Below, one piece after another: positions 19,940-32,141 of a stretch of 64,000 bases of DNA. The translations under genes and the position numbers were made by a program. Within the stretch, counting starts at the first letter, position 1. Every line of letters begins with the position of its first letter. The notes beneath the pieces are model-generated. The model searched no databases and was not told where the DNA came from. It saw only the letters and a program-made list of their open reading frames with translations. Where the stretch lies: the NCBI RefSeq assembly GCF_963924675.1, contig NC_089240.1:120967680-121031679 (forward strand), read 5' to 3'. The DNA is from Phocoena phocoena. Taxonomy: Eukaryota > Chordata > Mammalia > Artiodactyla > Phocoenidae.

Positions 19940-20140
19940 TACCTCCACTCGTTCATTCACTGAACATACACTGACTGCTTACTATTCGCCAGGCACTGTA
20001 TTCAGCATTGAGGATACAATTGCAAAGGAAAGCTTTGCTTACAGTCCCAGACATCCTAGAACTTTAAACAAGAAATATTCAAGCCACCTACAATCTAACA
20101 AGAAGTATGCTTGGTACCATGGGTCCATCCACAATCGTAA
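19940..20140 (-). mobile_element. L2 LINE 3' end
   Basis: Antisense L2: 'cgttcattcactgaacatac', 'cgccaggcactgtattcagc' and 'gaggatacaattgcaaagga' appear in reversed order. It lies head to head with the sense L2 just upstream. Confidence 0.7.
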
Positions 20141-20144
20141 GACT

Positions 20145-21214
20145 TAGCCCTTGTCCTTCTACTGGTTACAGACAACCTTGGTATGCCAGACTAAAAGAAG
20201 AGTTAAAAGTTAAATTGCATGAAATCATGCCTCCATTTAGAATGCATAAAGCAAAATAAGGATAGTCTTTATTAGTTGGTGAAAATAGGACCGTTACCAA
20301 ATTAGTTGCAGCTTCGTCCTGAAACTTACATAAGAGCAGTTGGTTTCCATTCCAGGGAGGGGAAGGGGTATGATTCTGGGGCAAGAGCCTTAGTAACAAG
20401 ACTAGGAGTTAATGTTTTGAATATACAGAGGGGGAAATGGGTGGGTATTCCAAGTATAAGTCTGACTTGAGCAGTGGGGTAAAATATACTGAGAAATAAA
20501 GTTGAGTAAGTCAAATACAGTGAGTTTACGTATTTTGACTGAGAAAATGATATTAAAAAGGCACTTATTATGCCACAGAGATGCCACAATGGCTTGCTGG
20601 ATAGAGTGATAACACAATGAAGATCCTCAATGATCCTGACTCCCCAGAATGCAAGGCTGAATAAAATCAACAGATAAACTCTAAGAAAGATAAATGAAAG
20701 TCTTACCTTTAGATGGCTTGCATGAAATAGATTTTTGGTCAGTTACAATAAGGCAGAATGGAGGAGACTCCTTGCCGGACAGCAGTTTTCCTGAAAAACA
20801 CCAGAGAGGTTGCCTGATCACAGAGTCAATCACAACATCCAATAGTGTTCTCTATTTAAATTCAATTGTGAACATCCACAACACTAGAAAACCAGGTCCC
20901 AGATCACCGAACTAATAATCTCACTGTTCTTGTGACTAGTAAGATCACAGCTAGTATACTGTGGTTAAATCAGAGCTCTGCATTTTCGGAGGAACATATA
21001 CATATTGGGGTGCATTTTAGATGAGAAAAACTAGGATTCTACTGCAGGGGAGCAAAATTTGTCACCCCAAATTTTGTCTCTTTGGCATGAGCATTATTTT
21101 AGGCTTTGACTTTCCCCCTAAAGTGCCTGAAGAATGTAGACAGAGGACCTGTTCTAGGAAGGGAGCTGTCACCATAAACAAGTACAGTATGAACTATATG
21201 AACTCTAGTTGGCT
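20145..21214. other. No gene seen; unique sequence
   Basis: No repeat named and no gene supported. The longest frame, minus strand 20326-20670 (114 codons), has no recognisable domain and is within chance expectation for this AT-rich sequence. Confidence 0.45.
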
Positions 21215-21345
21215 CTGAAGGAACGAACGCTGCCCACACCCTTATTTTAGAATTCTAGCCTCCAGAAATGTCAAAAAATAAATTCGTATTGTTTAAGCCA
21301 TCCAGTTTGTGATGCTTTTTGTTAACCCTAGCGAAGTAATACATT
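21215..21345 (+). mobile_element. MLT1-type LTR 3' fragment
   Basis: Sense MaLR LTR end: 'agaattctagcctccagaaa', then 'aataaattcgtattgtttaa', 'gccatccagtttgtgatgct' and a closing 'taatac'. Confidence 0.8.
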
Positions 21346-21559
21346 GAGAAATGTTTAGTTTGGGAACAAACTTAATTAATCACAATATTTCATAAAAATA
21401 CTCAGAGCTAATGTTGGATAAGATAAAATGATAAAGCCCAAGAAAAAAAAATAAGTCTTTTAGATGCTTACATGACATTCCAATCAAAGACGACTAATGT
21501 GTCAAGGATGCGGTACAGGCCTCTAAACTCATATTCAGCATATGGTCTATAGAAAAAAG

Positions 21560-22050
21560 CAGTACATACTTTGGGGTCAGACCAATCTGGGCCCCAATCC
21601 AATGCTAACTGTATGATCATGGGAAGGTTACTTAGCCTTATTGGGCCTCAGTTTTCTCATTTGTAATGTAAGAATAATAGTGCATACCTCAAAGTGTTTT
21701 TTATTTTTTTGTTTTCTGTTTTTTTAAGGGAGAAGTCGTCATGAATATATTATTTACACGATGGTTAAGGACACAAGTACAGTGTTCAAACAAAATTTCA
21801 GTTCACAGACTGGCCACTGATACATAGGTGGATACAGACATTCCAACTACCCTTCCTGCAAGTCGGGGTGAGGAGTTAAATACTTAGTTGTTGGCGGAGG
21901 GGCAACAACTATCCATAACCACACTGCTGAGGACTCAGGGTCGGCGTAAGGATTATTTATTTTAAATGACAAGTGAAATATTTAGATTTATACTTAGCAT
22001 AAAGCTTGAATAAGTATTGCTGAATTTTAGTTATTAGGCTTTGTAAGAAG
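21560..22050 (+). mobile_element. MIR SINE split by a retrocopy-like insert
   Basis: The left MIR block, about 21560-21696, has 'ggttacttagccttattggg' and 'tcatttgtaatgtaagaata'. The right block, about 21945-22050, has 'aaggattatttattttaaat' and 'taagtattgctgaattttag', equal to the MIR 3' end. Roughly 248 bp of unrelated sequence lies between them. Confidence 0.6.
21697..21944 (-). other. Candidate 3'-end retrocopy on the minus strand
   Basis: This unrelated segment sits inside a MIR and begins on the plus strand with about 29 T-rich bases (21697-21725). Read on the minus strand, it is therefore a unique sequence ending in an A-rich tail. That layout fits a truncated retrocopy of a Pol II transcript 3' end. 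I could not identify a parent gene, and the duplication at its ends is not clear. Confidence 0.3.
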
Positions 22051-22383
22051 GGCTTTTAATACAATTTTGACCAACAGACGTTAACTGAAAGGGCAAGAGT
22101 AAGCAGATTAAGATGAACAAAAAGCCCAGAGTTAGCCTGAGGAAACAGGAAATGGTTTCTGTTATTTGTACTCTTTCTTTCATCATTAATCAAATTCTCT
22201 TTGTAATTCAAGTAGGACAAACATCTCCAATATGTTGGATCAAGGGTCTGTGTGAGTGTGCGTGAATGTATGTGGGTGAGTGCCAGAGTGTGAATATGTA
22301 TCCTGAGTTCTAATAAGTCCCTGATATTCATCACAAGTTTAGGCAAGTCACTTGACTTTTTAAATTAAAAAGTCTCAATTTAT

Positions 22384-22681
22384 GGGCTTCCCTGGTGGCG
22401 CAGTGGTTTAGAGTCTGCCTGCCAATGCAGGGGACACGGGTTCGAGCCCTCATCTGTGAAGATCCCACATGCCGCGAAGCAACTAAGCCCCTGAGCCACA
22501 ACTACTGAGCCTGCGCATCTGGAGCCTGTACTCCGCAACAGGAGAGGCCGCGATAGTGAGAGGCCCGCGCACCGCAACGAAGAGTGGCCCCCGCCTGCCG
22601 CAACTAGAGAAAGCCCTCGCACGGAAACGAAGACCCAATACAGCCAAAAATAAATAAATAAGTAAATTAATTAACTTTTTA
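22384..22681 (+). mobile_element. CHR-family SINE, long subtype
   Basis: About 300-bp SINE with the CHR head, a body containing 'acaactactgagcctgcgca' and a tail 'aaataaataaataag'. It is flanked by a perfect 17-bp duplication 'aaaaagtctcaatttat' (22367-22383 and 22682-22698). The longer body and A/T-mixed tail mark an older subtype than that at 6891. The region just upstream (22050-22366) holds only a GT-rich patch near 22240-22290 and no gene. Confidence 0.95.
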
Positions 22682-23287
22682 AAAAAGTCTCAATTTATTC
22701 AACAAAAAGATTAGTTGATCTAATTATTATCAGTTATCTAAGTATTTCTAAGATTCCTTCTTTTTCTAAACATTCCATGATGATATGACTTAGATGAATA
22801 TCAAACATGGTGCCTTGGAATGACAGGATTCTAGTTTTTTTAATCTAGGAGAGAATTGCCATTTTAAAGACATAGCACTATGTTTTTACTGTTTCTTTCC
22901 TCTTTCTCTAGAAACGGTAGTATGGATTCACGTTTGAGAGAAGGTAACCCCTTTGTTCTGGGATTGAGGGGACAGTTGATGTCCCTTTTAGTTTTGTAAA
23001 AGTAAAACTAGTTCCCGTTCTAAAATGGAAAACTTCAAACAAGTAAAAGCTAAGTGTTTGGATAATAAAGTAATAGCAGAGCAACATCTCTGCAGAGAGT
23101 AAAACTAAGTTTATTTTATCTAATCTTTAGGATTTGAGACCTGGGCGCTAGAGCAGACAAACTTCATATAAGAGCAATATAATATTAGACTAGATAAGCC
23201 ATAAACAAGACTCTACATTTTAAAGGAAAAATGTCATAGGACATATGCTGTATGAGCACAGTAAGACTGCATTAAAAAATCAATAAG

Positions 23288-23477
23288 ATACAGATGGCCA
23301 ACAAACACATGAAAAGATGCTCAACATCACTAATTATCAGAGAAATGCAAATCAAAACTACAAGAAGTATCACCTCACACCAGTCAGAATGGCCATCCTC
23401 AAAAAATCTACAAACAATAAATGCTGGAGAGGGTGTGGAGAAAAGGGGAACCCTCTGGCACTGTTGGTGGAAATGTA
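23288..23477 (+). mobile_element. L1 ORF2 C-terminal fragment
   Basis: Corresponds to ORF2 residues of about 1085-1145 of the intact element (frame 23294 onward: '[20 protein letters not shown]'), including the first part of the Cys motif. It ends abruptly where an antisense MLT1 begins. 22700-23287 shows nothing I recognise. Confidence 0.85.
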
Positions 23478-23825
23478 ATTTACCAGACTGGGTAAATTAC
23501 ATACAGCAGAAATTTCTCACAGCTTTGGAGGCTGGAAGCCCAAGATCAGGGTGCCAAAATAGCTGGCTGCTTCTAGTGAGATCCCTGCTTTGGCTTACAG
23601 ACCACCAACTTCTCACTGTATGCTCACTTGGCAGAGTAGAGGGGCCAAGGAAGGTCACTGGTGACTCTTACAAGGGCATCAGTCCCATTCATGAGGACTT
23701 CACCCTGATGACTTTATCTAATCCCAATTATCTCCCAAAGGCTCTACCTCCTTAAAGCCATCACATGAGGGGGTAATGTTTCAATACAAGACTTTTGGAT
23801 GTAACATTTAGTCCATAAAACCCTT
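23478..23825 (-). mobile_element. MLT1-type LTR fragment
   Basis: Antisense MaLR LTR: 'ctcacagctttggaggctgg', 'gcccaagatcagggtgcca' and 'cttacagaccaccaacttct', ending 'acatttagtccataaaac'. It is adjacent to L1 on both sides. A perfect 11-bp inverted repeat sits at its left boundary (23474-23501). Confidence 0.8.
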
Positions 23826-23829
23826 ATAC

Positions 23830-25625
23830 AAAAACCAAAGGCATCACAAGAAAACCAAACTCCAGACCAATGTGCCTTTTGAATATATTTAAAAAAAAAA
23901 AAATCAAAAACTAAACAGTAGCAAACCAAATTCAGCAACAATTAAAAAGAATTATATACCATGACGAAGTGAGATTTAATTCGGGAATTGAGTATTTTAA
24001 TATCCATATAACAAAAGCAGTATAATACAGCATACTGAAAGAACAAGAACCATATAATTTAAACAGATGAAGAAAAATTATTTGACAAAACCCAATACTT
24101 TTTCATAATAAAAACAAGATAGAAATAGAAAAGAACATCCTCAACCTGACCTGTAGAAAAGGTCATCTACAAAAAACCCAAAGATAACATCACACTAATT
24201 GTGAAAGAATAAAAGCTATCTCCCTATGATCAGGAACAAGATAAAGATGTTTGTGCCCACCATTTCTATTCAACATTGTACTGGAGGTTATAGCCAGGGA
24301 AATTAAGGAAGAAAAAGTTAAAGGCATCCATACTAGAAAGGAGTAATTAAAATTATCTTTCTTTACAAATGTCGTGTACTTGTATATACAAAATCCTTAG
24401 GGAAAAAAGTTAAAACTAATAAACAAGTGCAGCAGGATTTCAAGAAACAAGTTCAATATAGAAAAATCAAATGTATTTCTAAAAACTAGTAAAAAAAAAA
24501 TTGAAAAATGAAGTTCAGAAAACAATTCCGTTTACAATAATATAAAGTAGAATACTTAAAAATTTAACAAAATAAGTGCGAGGCAAACACTGAAAATTAT
24601 AAATCACTGAAAGAAATTGCCGAAGACATAAATAGAAAAACATCCCATGTTCATGGATCAGACTTACTACTGTTAAGATGGCAACACTTCCCCAACTGAT
24701 CTACAGATTTAACAAAACCCTTATCAAAATCTAAGGTAGATTCTTTGTAGAAAGTGACAAGCTGATCATAAAATTCATATGGAAATGCAAGGAACTCAGA
24801 ATTGCCAAAACAATCTTGAAAAAAGAACATATTAGAGAACTCATACTTCCAAATTTCAAAACTTACTACAAGGCTATAGTAGTCAAGATACTGTGGCATT
24901 TGTGTAAGGAGATGCATCTATATCTAGGTAGGCAGGTAGATATAGATACAAATAGATCAATGGAATAGAAATTACTGATCAGAAATAAACTGTCACATAT
25001 ATGGTAAACTGATTTTCAACAATTCCAAGATAATTCAATGGGGAAAGAATAATACTTCAACAAATAATGAGGTGACAAATGGATATCCACATCAAAAAGA
25101 ATGAAGTTGGACTCTTACCTTGCACCATATACAAAAATTTATCTCAAAATGAATCAAAAACTTAATATAAGCACTAAATCTATAAAAGTAATCTTAGAAG
25201 TAAACATAGGTGTAAACCTTCATGACCATGGATTAGGCAATGATTTACTAGGTATGATCCTGAAAGCACAGCCAAAAGAAAAAAATCAAATAGATAAAGT
25301 GACATCTAAAAGCTAAAAAGATGTTTCCTTCCAAGGCCACTATCAAGAAAGTGAAAAAACAATCTACAGAATGAGTGAAAATAGTTGAAAAAGATACAAC
25401 TGATAAGTGTATAGTATCCAGAATACATAAAGAACTCATGACTGGACATTGAAATTACAAATAATCAATGAGACAATAAGAGAAGGATTTGAATAGACAT
25501 TTCTCCCAAGAAATGGGCAATAAATCCATGAAAATATGTTCTAGATCATTAGCCATTAGAGAAATGCAAATCAAAATTTCAGTGGGATATCACATCACAT
25601 CTATTAGGATGGCTATAATTTGCTT
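23830..25625 (+). mobile_element. Ancient L1 ORF2 fragment
   Basis: About 1.8 kb of heavily mutated ORF2 in sense orientation, from the N-terminal side of the RT domain through to the C-terminal domain, riddled with stops and frameshifts. One remaining open piece at 25101-25316 contains 'LAPYTKIYLKMNQKLN', typical of old mammalian L1. It is diverged well beyond the cetacean young L1s, so it predates them. Confidence 0.85.
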
Positions 25626-27045
25626 CCTCTCTACAGACTATATGGTGCTTGTTAATAATAGAGAAATGGGATGTATTATCAAGAACTCTAGGTGTTTTCT
25701 TCTTTGGCCAAATGAGAGCCAGCACTTCCGGTAGCAGGTATAGACCGTTTGCACCAGAAGCAACATAGGCTGTGTGCTTATTTTACTGCCTTAAATTAGA
25801 GAGTATGCCACTGAGGTCCCACCTATTAACAAAGTCAGCTGAGTGTAGCCTGCTTGTTGGGAATGGAAAGGGATGAAGGGGCAAGAACAGGCAAACTACT
25901 TTATTACCACATGGTAGGTGTTCTATTTTCCAAGCACATCTCTTGACCAGACACTCAGGGATTGGGACATCATAGACAAAATTAGCTCACCAAACCTCTA
26001 AAAACTCAATGCTAGATTCCAACCACCCACTTCTATTATGTACATAGTGCTATCCCTTGAATTCAAACTGCTTGAATAAATCACATCCACCAATTTTATA
26101 TTTAAGGAGTAGATGATTTAACTACTCCAGGAAACATTCTAGTAACCAAAGAATGAAAGTTTTGACCCCTTTTTTGCTTGTTTGACCTAGAGGGGCCTTG
26201 ACCTAAGAACGGGGATTTTTCTCAGAGGTTCCTTGTTAAGAGTTTAGAGCAAAAAGGTCCAGTGAGGGGAAAAAAAAAACAGTAAAGACATATGGCCTTG
26301 TTCAAAGTTATTAATGAGAAGTTTGGGGTTATAAAATAAATCCTGCGGTTATTTTTAAATCCTATGGTTTTCTTTTCTCAATATGCTTTCTTCTATCACT
26401 TTATAACAAAGCATTCCTTAAATTTAAAATCTCAGCTTCTGATAGAAATAGATACACATTATTTAGAGGAGTTAGAAATTCTGCCAACTGAGTGAATCCA
26501 TGACAAAAAGATTAAAAAGATCTGAAATATGACTGTACATCTAAACTATGGAGGGCCATTATGAAACTCATACACCCACACCCCTTCCTTTCATATGAAC
26601 AACAAAACATAAGCCTGGATATAAAATTAACGATTAGGAAATTCCCAAATGATTTCTTTGATATCAGTGACCATGGGAAATATCATTAAATATGGTGGTA
26701 TCATAGAAATCTCCACACAGAAATTCCTGAGATGAGTCGTTGTGACCCAAAACAAAGAGGCCATTTACTACCCTTGCTACCAGTTGTATAATTTCAGTAA
26801 TTAAACTGACTGGCTAAACAAGCATTACCACACAGCTGCAAAACCCTAAAGAAACTGTAGACAAGCTATTAAACTATGATTTATGAAGTCAGCTTTTGTT
26901 CAACCAAGTGATTAGAATTTAATAAGTTGGCCTACTTAGCTCTGAATTCGATACAACCATTCAGAAGGAAAAAATGTATGAGAAAATAAGATTATGAGAA
27001 GATTTGTGTCTCATATACTAATAGGCCATTTATTCAATTAGCAAA
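25626..27045. other. No gene or named repeat seen
   Basis: AT-rich unique sequence with no reading frame above chance and no repeat I can name with confidence. Confidence 0.5.
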
Positions 27046-27049
27046 CAAT

Positions 27050-27350
27050 TCTTCAAAGTTCAGTAATAGGGAACTATTACTTCAGGGAATATAAAGTATC
27101 AAATGTGGCCCTGCCCTCAGGAGGCTTACTTAGCCTAATGTGTAAACCAGATCTGTACACAAATATTCACATTACAGGGCATCATGGAGGCACAAATACA
27201 ACACTATAGAAATCAGATTTGGGCACAAATACTGCCAGCTAGGGAGCTATGAGAAGGCTTCAAAAAAATAAAATAAATAAAAATAAGTAGCACTTAGCCG
27301 GGCTTTGATGGTGTAGTGTTTGAATATGAAGGAGGGCAGAACTGCACCAA
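27050..27350 (-). mobile_element. L2 LINE relic
   Basis: Antisense L2 with 'ggccctgccctcaggaggct' and 'gagctatgagaaggcttc'. The right boundary is uncertain. Confidence 0.55.
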
Positions 27351-27502
27351 AATGTACATGGAATAGAATGTAATCCAATTTGATTGAAGTCTCTTAAGAA
27401 GTGTGAGGTGAACAAGGCTGGAAGTAAGAAATATAGCATCAAATAATAAATAGCAGAGATACGATCTCTGAGCTGTGAATATGGCAATATGTGAAGAATA
27501 GT

Positions 27503-27699
27503 GGTTTTTTTATATTTAATTTAATTTATTTATTTGGTTGCATCGGGTCTTAGTTGCAGCAGGTGGGCTCCTTAGTTGTGGCATGCGAACTCTTAGTTGC
27601 AACATACATGTGGGATCTAGTTCCCCAACCAGGGATCAAACCCAGGACCACTGCATTGGGAGTGCAGAGTCCTAACCACTGCACCACCAGGGAAGTCCC
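27503..27699 (-). mobile_element. CHR-type tRNA-derived SINE, older subtype
   Basis: Antisense SINE ending in the reversed head 'ccaccagggaagtccc'. The body carries 'gggatctagttccccaacca' and the reversed B box near 27640. It is flanked by a perfect 11-bp duplication 'tgaagaatagt' (27492-27502, 27700-27710). Confidence 0.92.
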
Positions 27700-27710
27700 T
27701 GAAGAATAGT

Positions 27711-28850
27711 TTTAATTGGACAAAATTAACCAAATATTTACCAAGCAGCCACTATGTGCCAGACATAGAGAATTTGGGACAGAGATACAGGAGGCATGAA
27801 GGACAACTGTAATAGTCAAACTGTAAGTTAATGAAGGCCAGGATGAGGAGGAAGATCGAGGCAAAGGTACCAAGATCAGGTACCTCGCCTGTCTTGTCTC
27901 ATGACACCTTGTACTCAGGACTTAGATGAACACTGAATGTTTTGCAATTGCCTTGTATCTTTAACAAATGATAAATGATTCTAGAGAAAAAAAAATCATC
28001 TCTTCATAGGAAGGTGTCAAAAGCAAGGATGCTCATTGTCAATGAGAAGGCCAGTTAGAGAGAGATAATTACACTGTAAATCAGAGGAAATATGAAACAC
28101 CATTGAAGACTGATTTGCGAATAAAAATGACCACAAAAGAAAACCTAATCTATGTGTTAACCAAGAGACAACAGAACCATACTTATGGCTGCCCCACAAG
28201 GCCCACCTCAGGAAGATGCTGACTAGGGGAATCAGGTTACATAGCAACACAAGACCAATATACTTGCTTTGACTCTGTTCCCAGATGTCTGCCTCTATGT
28301 AAGTGTCATTTTTAGGGATAAATGTGAAATATAAATAGGACAATAGGGGATAGCTTGGTTGACACACAAACAAGTAAAATTCCTTAATATATTGAATGAA
28401 ACAGAAGCTGCATTCCAAATCCATTCATTTTAGTGTTCAAAGCCTGTAACATTATGCATATGTGTACTGACTATCTTTTAGCCAAGCACAAATGAAATAT
28501 CAGTTATCAACAATACTCAGTTATTTTTGCTCTTTATTTAATTTAGAAGGTAGTTATTAAGAGGGCAAAGCAAACAGAAGGAGGAAAATATTAATGAATC
28601 ATTGCTGATTTGGGAAATTTTAAGTTACTTTGTGCATTTCAACAGAGCAAAATCAATCGTAAAATTTACTCCTAGGATACCCAACACAATAGATAATAAG
28701 TAGGGTTCTTTTGTTCACTTCAGACTGAAAGAAGAATATAAAATTAAAGGTATCACAGCTCTTCATAAAATAAATCATAGCCCTCGGGAATCTGAATCAC
28801 TTATTTCATCTTCCTGGAACTTTTGATGATAATGCAAGAGACACAAATTA
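27711..28850. other. No gene established
   Basis: Unique AT-rich sequence. A 135-codon minus-strand frame (28017-28424) is hydrophobic but has no recognisable domain or relatives I know, and a frame of this length is expected by chance in 64 kb of six-frame AT-rich sequence. Confidence 0.4.
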
Positions 28851-28854
28851 CAAT

Positions 28855-29110
28855 CCCATTCATTCATTCAATCATTCATTCATCCAGTATTTATTTTGAA
28901 AGTACTGTGGGTCAGTTACTGTTTTATGTGGTGGGAATACAGGAAACACAATACAAACAACTCCGCTCCCCTGACAGAGATAATTTGCTAGAAAAACAAA
29001 CAGAAAACAAAGGAATTAATATTATGTCACACTGTAATAAATGCCATAAAGCAAGTAGGGTATAGGTATAGATAATGATAGAGGGGCTACAGATAATTCA
29101 GAGGTACTTT
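28855..29110 (-). mobile_element. L2 LINE 3' end
   Basis: Antisense L2: a (ATTC)n terminal repeat (28857-28882) is followed by 'cagtatttattttgaaagta', 'atgtcacactgtaataaatg' and 'gataatgatagaggggctac'. Confidence 0.7.
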
Positions 29111-30655
29111 TCATGACTAATTTTAATTTATGGTTTTTCATATTTTTAGATGTAAAGCTTTCATGAAAAATTAAAACACAATACATGCAAACTGTGCTGG
29201 TTCAGACTTATGTAGTTATTTGATGATGATTTTTCCATTAAGTGACCTGTTGTGTGACATAAGTGTTCACATCAGTAAGTTACTTTAATGTTTTACAGTC
29301 AAAATCAACATGAATCTTTTGGATAAGTTATTCAGATTCTGTACTCTCAACATTAACAGATAATTTTATCCTCGTCATATCTGATTACATTTGCAAGCAG
29401 GAAAAAGTGGATACTTCGCAGAAATAAAACCCAGTCCATTCACTTAAAATTTTAAATAGATTTCTGATTATATTGTACATTGCATTCTCTGTTCATTAAG
29501 GAATCCTCTTTTCTTGGTTTCTCTAAAACTAAAAAAAAAAAAAAAAAAAATCTAGCCAGACTAATCCAAACTGGCCTCAAAACAAAAACAAACAAAAAAA
29601 AAACCCTCATATACTCCCTACCCTGCATTCAAAGTTTGCATTTGTAGTGTAAGATGTTTGTTTCTCTTAATTTTTCCCACCTATGTTTCTGTAATATTGC
29701 CACTCTACCCCGTCATTTCTTGCCTTGAATGACTGAATGACATCTTGAATTATTTGTTTCTCTCACTGCTTATTCACCTTTCCTAAAGGGGCTAGATTAA
29801 TATTCTCCAAATACGATTCTGGTCATGAGCTCTCAAAATCCTTGCTGGTTCCTCACTGCTCATGGAGTTACTGGTATTTATCCAACAGCAATTATATTTA
29901 TATTACTAGACAAGTAATACACTCTCAGTCAATGGGGGTCAGCTGTCACACTGTGTTTGCCCTCAAGTGACAATTGATAATCCTTTATTTTTTTATTGTA
30001 GAAGTTCTTCTCTCAACTCTTAATATCTAATAAACCTACGTATTAGAAAAGAATGCTTAAACTGAATAAAGTATGATTCTCAAGAAGATAAAGAAAGCTA
30101 ACATGGCAGGTAAGACTCAGACGGTTGCCTAGCCACAGCCAGCACGGTCAGCCACTTTGAGACCTGAATTGGACAAGGAGGCGGCAACGGGATATTCTCT
30201 GTTGACTCACTTGCTGCCTCGAGGAGAGTTTCTTTGTGGTTGAAATGAATAATATACATAGCTCTAGCAATTTTCTGTTCCCCCTTAGTGACGTTTTGGA
30301 GACTGGTAGAAAAACTTTTCCCTTGGCCTGGACAGAAGATCTAAACACCTGAGCCCAAGTTTTACAGAGGGAATCCAAAATTTAATGAGCTAAGAGGAAG
30401 AAACTGTCATGCTGACACCATATAAAATAAAGAGAACCTACTTCATCAGGTCTGGGTCAATAAAGTTTGAAAGCCACCAGTGGAAAAGACAGTAATCAAA
30501 GAGGTCAGCCTACCAACTGGAACACAATTTGCTCAAACTTCAACACTTAACCATTCACATTTCTCCCCAGTCTACCCCCTGCCATTGCCCAATACAGACA
30601 CTTAGGAAGGAAAAACTTAAAAGCACAACTTATAAAATTTGTAGGTTTTGGCACA
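29111..30655. other. Mostly unrecognised; weak L2
   Basis: No gene. A run of 20 A at about 29531-29550 and A-rich sequence to 29605. 29700-29880 is weakly similar to sense L2 ('ctctcaaaatccttgctggt'). 29890-30655 shows nothing I recognise. The minus-strand 76-codon frame at 30148-30378 has no known domain. Confidence 0.4.
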
Positions 30656-31195
30656 TCCAAAGGGCTAGCTGCAGAGTGTGGAGTTCCGGAGTTTGGAGCT
30701 ATGTGGCTGACAGGGTATTGGTGCTCCAGCCATGTGTCAGGCCTCAGCCTCTGAGGTGGGAGAGCCAAGTTCAGGACACTGGTCCACCAGAGACCTCCCA
30801 GCCCCACATAATATCAATCAGCGAGAGCTCTCCCAGAGATCTCCATCCCAATGCTAAGACCCAGCTCCACACAATGGCAAGCAAACTCCAGGGCTGGATG
30901 CCTCATGCCAAACAACTAGGAAAACAGGAACACAAACCCACCCATTAGCACAGAGGTTGCCTAAAATCATACTAAGTTCACAGACATGCCAAAACACACT
31001 ATTGGACACAGTCCTGCCCAGCAGAAACACACGATCAGCCCTACCCACCAGAACACAGGCACCAGTTCCCTCCACCAGGAAGCCTACAAAAGCCACTGAA
31101 CCAATTTCACCCACTGGGGGCAGACACCAAAAATAATGGGAACTATGAACCTAGAGCCTGCAATAAGGAGACCCCAAGCACAGTAAGTTAAACAA

Positions 31196-32083
31196 ATGAG
31201 AAGACAGAGAAATATGCAGCAGGTGAAGGAGCAAGATAAAAACCCACCAGAACAAACAAATGAAGAGGAAATAGGCAGTCTACCTGAAAAAGAATTCACA
31301 GTAAGAGAGTAAAGATGATCCAAAATTTTGGAAATAGAATGGACAAAATACAAGAAATGGTTAACAAGGACCTAGAAGAACGAAAGAGCAAACAGTGATG
31401 AACAACACAATAAATGAAATTAAAAATTCTCTAAACGGAATCAATAGCAGAATAAGTGAGGCAGAAGAATGGATAAGTGACCTGGAAGATAAACTGGTGG
31501 AAATAAATACGGCAGAGCAGAATAAAGAAAAAAGAATGAAAAGAATTGAGGACAGTCTCAGAGACGTCTGGGACAACATTAAACACATCAACATCCAAAT
31601 TATAGGGGACTCAGAAGAAGAAGAGAAAAAGAAAGGGTCTGAGAAAATATGTAAAGAGATTACAGTTGAAAACTTCCCTAACACGGAAAAGGAAACAGTC
31701 AATCAAGTCCAGGAGGTGCAGAGAGTCCCATATAGGATAAATCCAAGGAGAAGCATGCTAAGACACATATTAATCAAACTATCAAAAACTGAATACAAAG
31801 AAAATATATTAAAAACAGCAAGGGAAAAGCAACAAATAACATACAAGGAAATCCCCATAAGGTTAAAAGCTGATCTTTCAACAGAAACTCTGCACTCCAG
31901 AAGGGAATGGCAGGACATATTAAAGTGATGAAAGGGAAAAACCTACAATGAAGATTACTCTACCCACAAAGGATCACATTCAGATTCGACAGAGAAATTA
32001 AAAGCTTTACAGACAAGCAAAAGCTAAGAGAACTCAGCATCACCAAACCAGTTTTACAACAAATGCTAAAGGAACTTCTCTAG
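31196..32083 (+). pseudogene. Broken L1 ORF1 (older copy)
   Basis: Aligns end to end with the intact 9752-10645 ORF1. The N-terminal part is interrupted by an in-frame stop near 31306, and the C-terminal part shifts frame after 'REWQDILK' near 31925. The middle (31395-31928, 177 codons) is open and covers the coiled coil and RRM; the RRM motif reads 'NIQIIGDSEEE' instead of 'NIRIIGVPEEE'. No functional ORF1p can be expected. Confidence 0.9.
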
Positions 32084-32141
32084 GCAGGAAACACAAGAGA
32101 AGGAAAAGACATACAAAAACAAACCCAAAACAATTAAGAAA

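Noticed and set aside
20326..20670. 114-codon minus-strand frame
   Set aside because: No known motif, and length within chance expectation.
22240..22295. GT-rich patch as a microsatellite
   Set aside because: Interrupted and irregular, with no stable unit.
28017..28424. 135-codon hydrophobic minus-strand frame in unique sequence
   Set aside because: No recognisable domain. A few frames of this length are expected by chance in six frames of 64 kb of AT-rich DNA.
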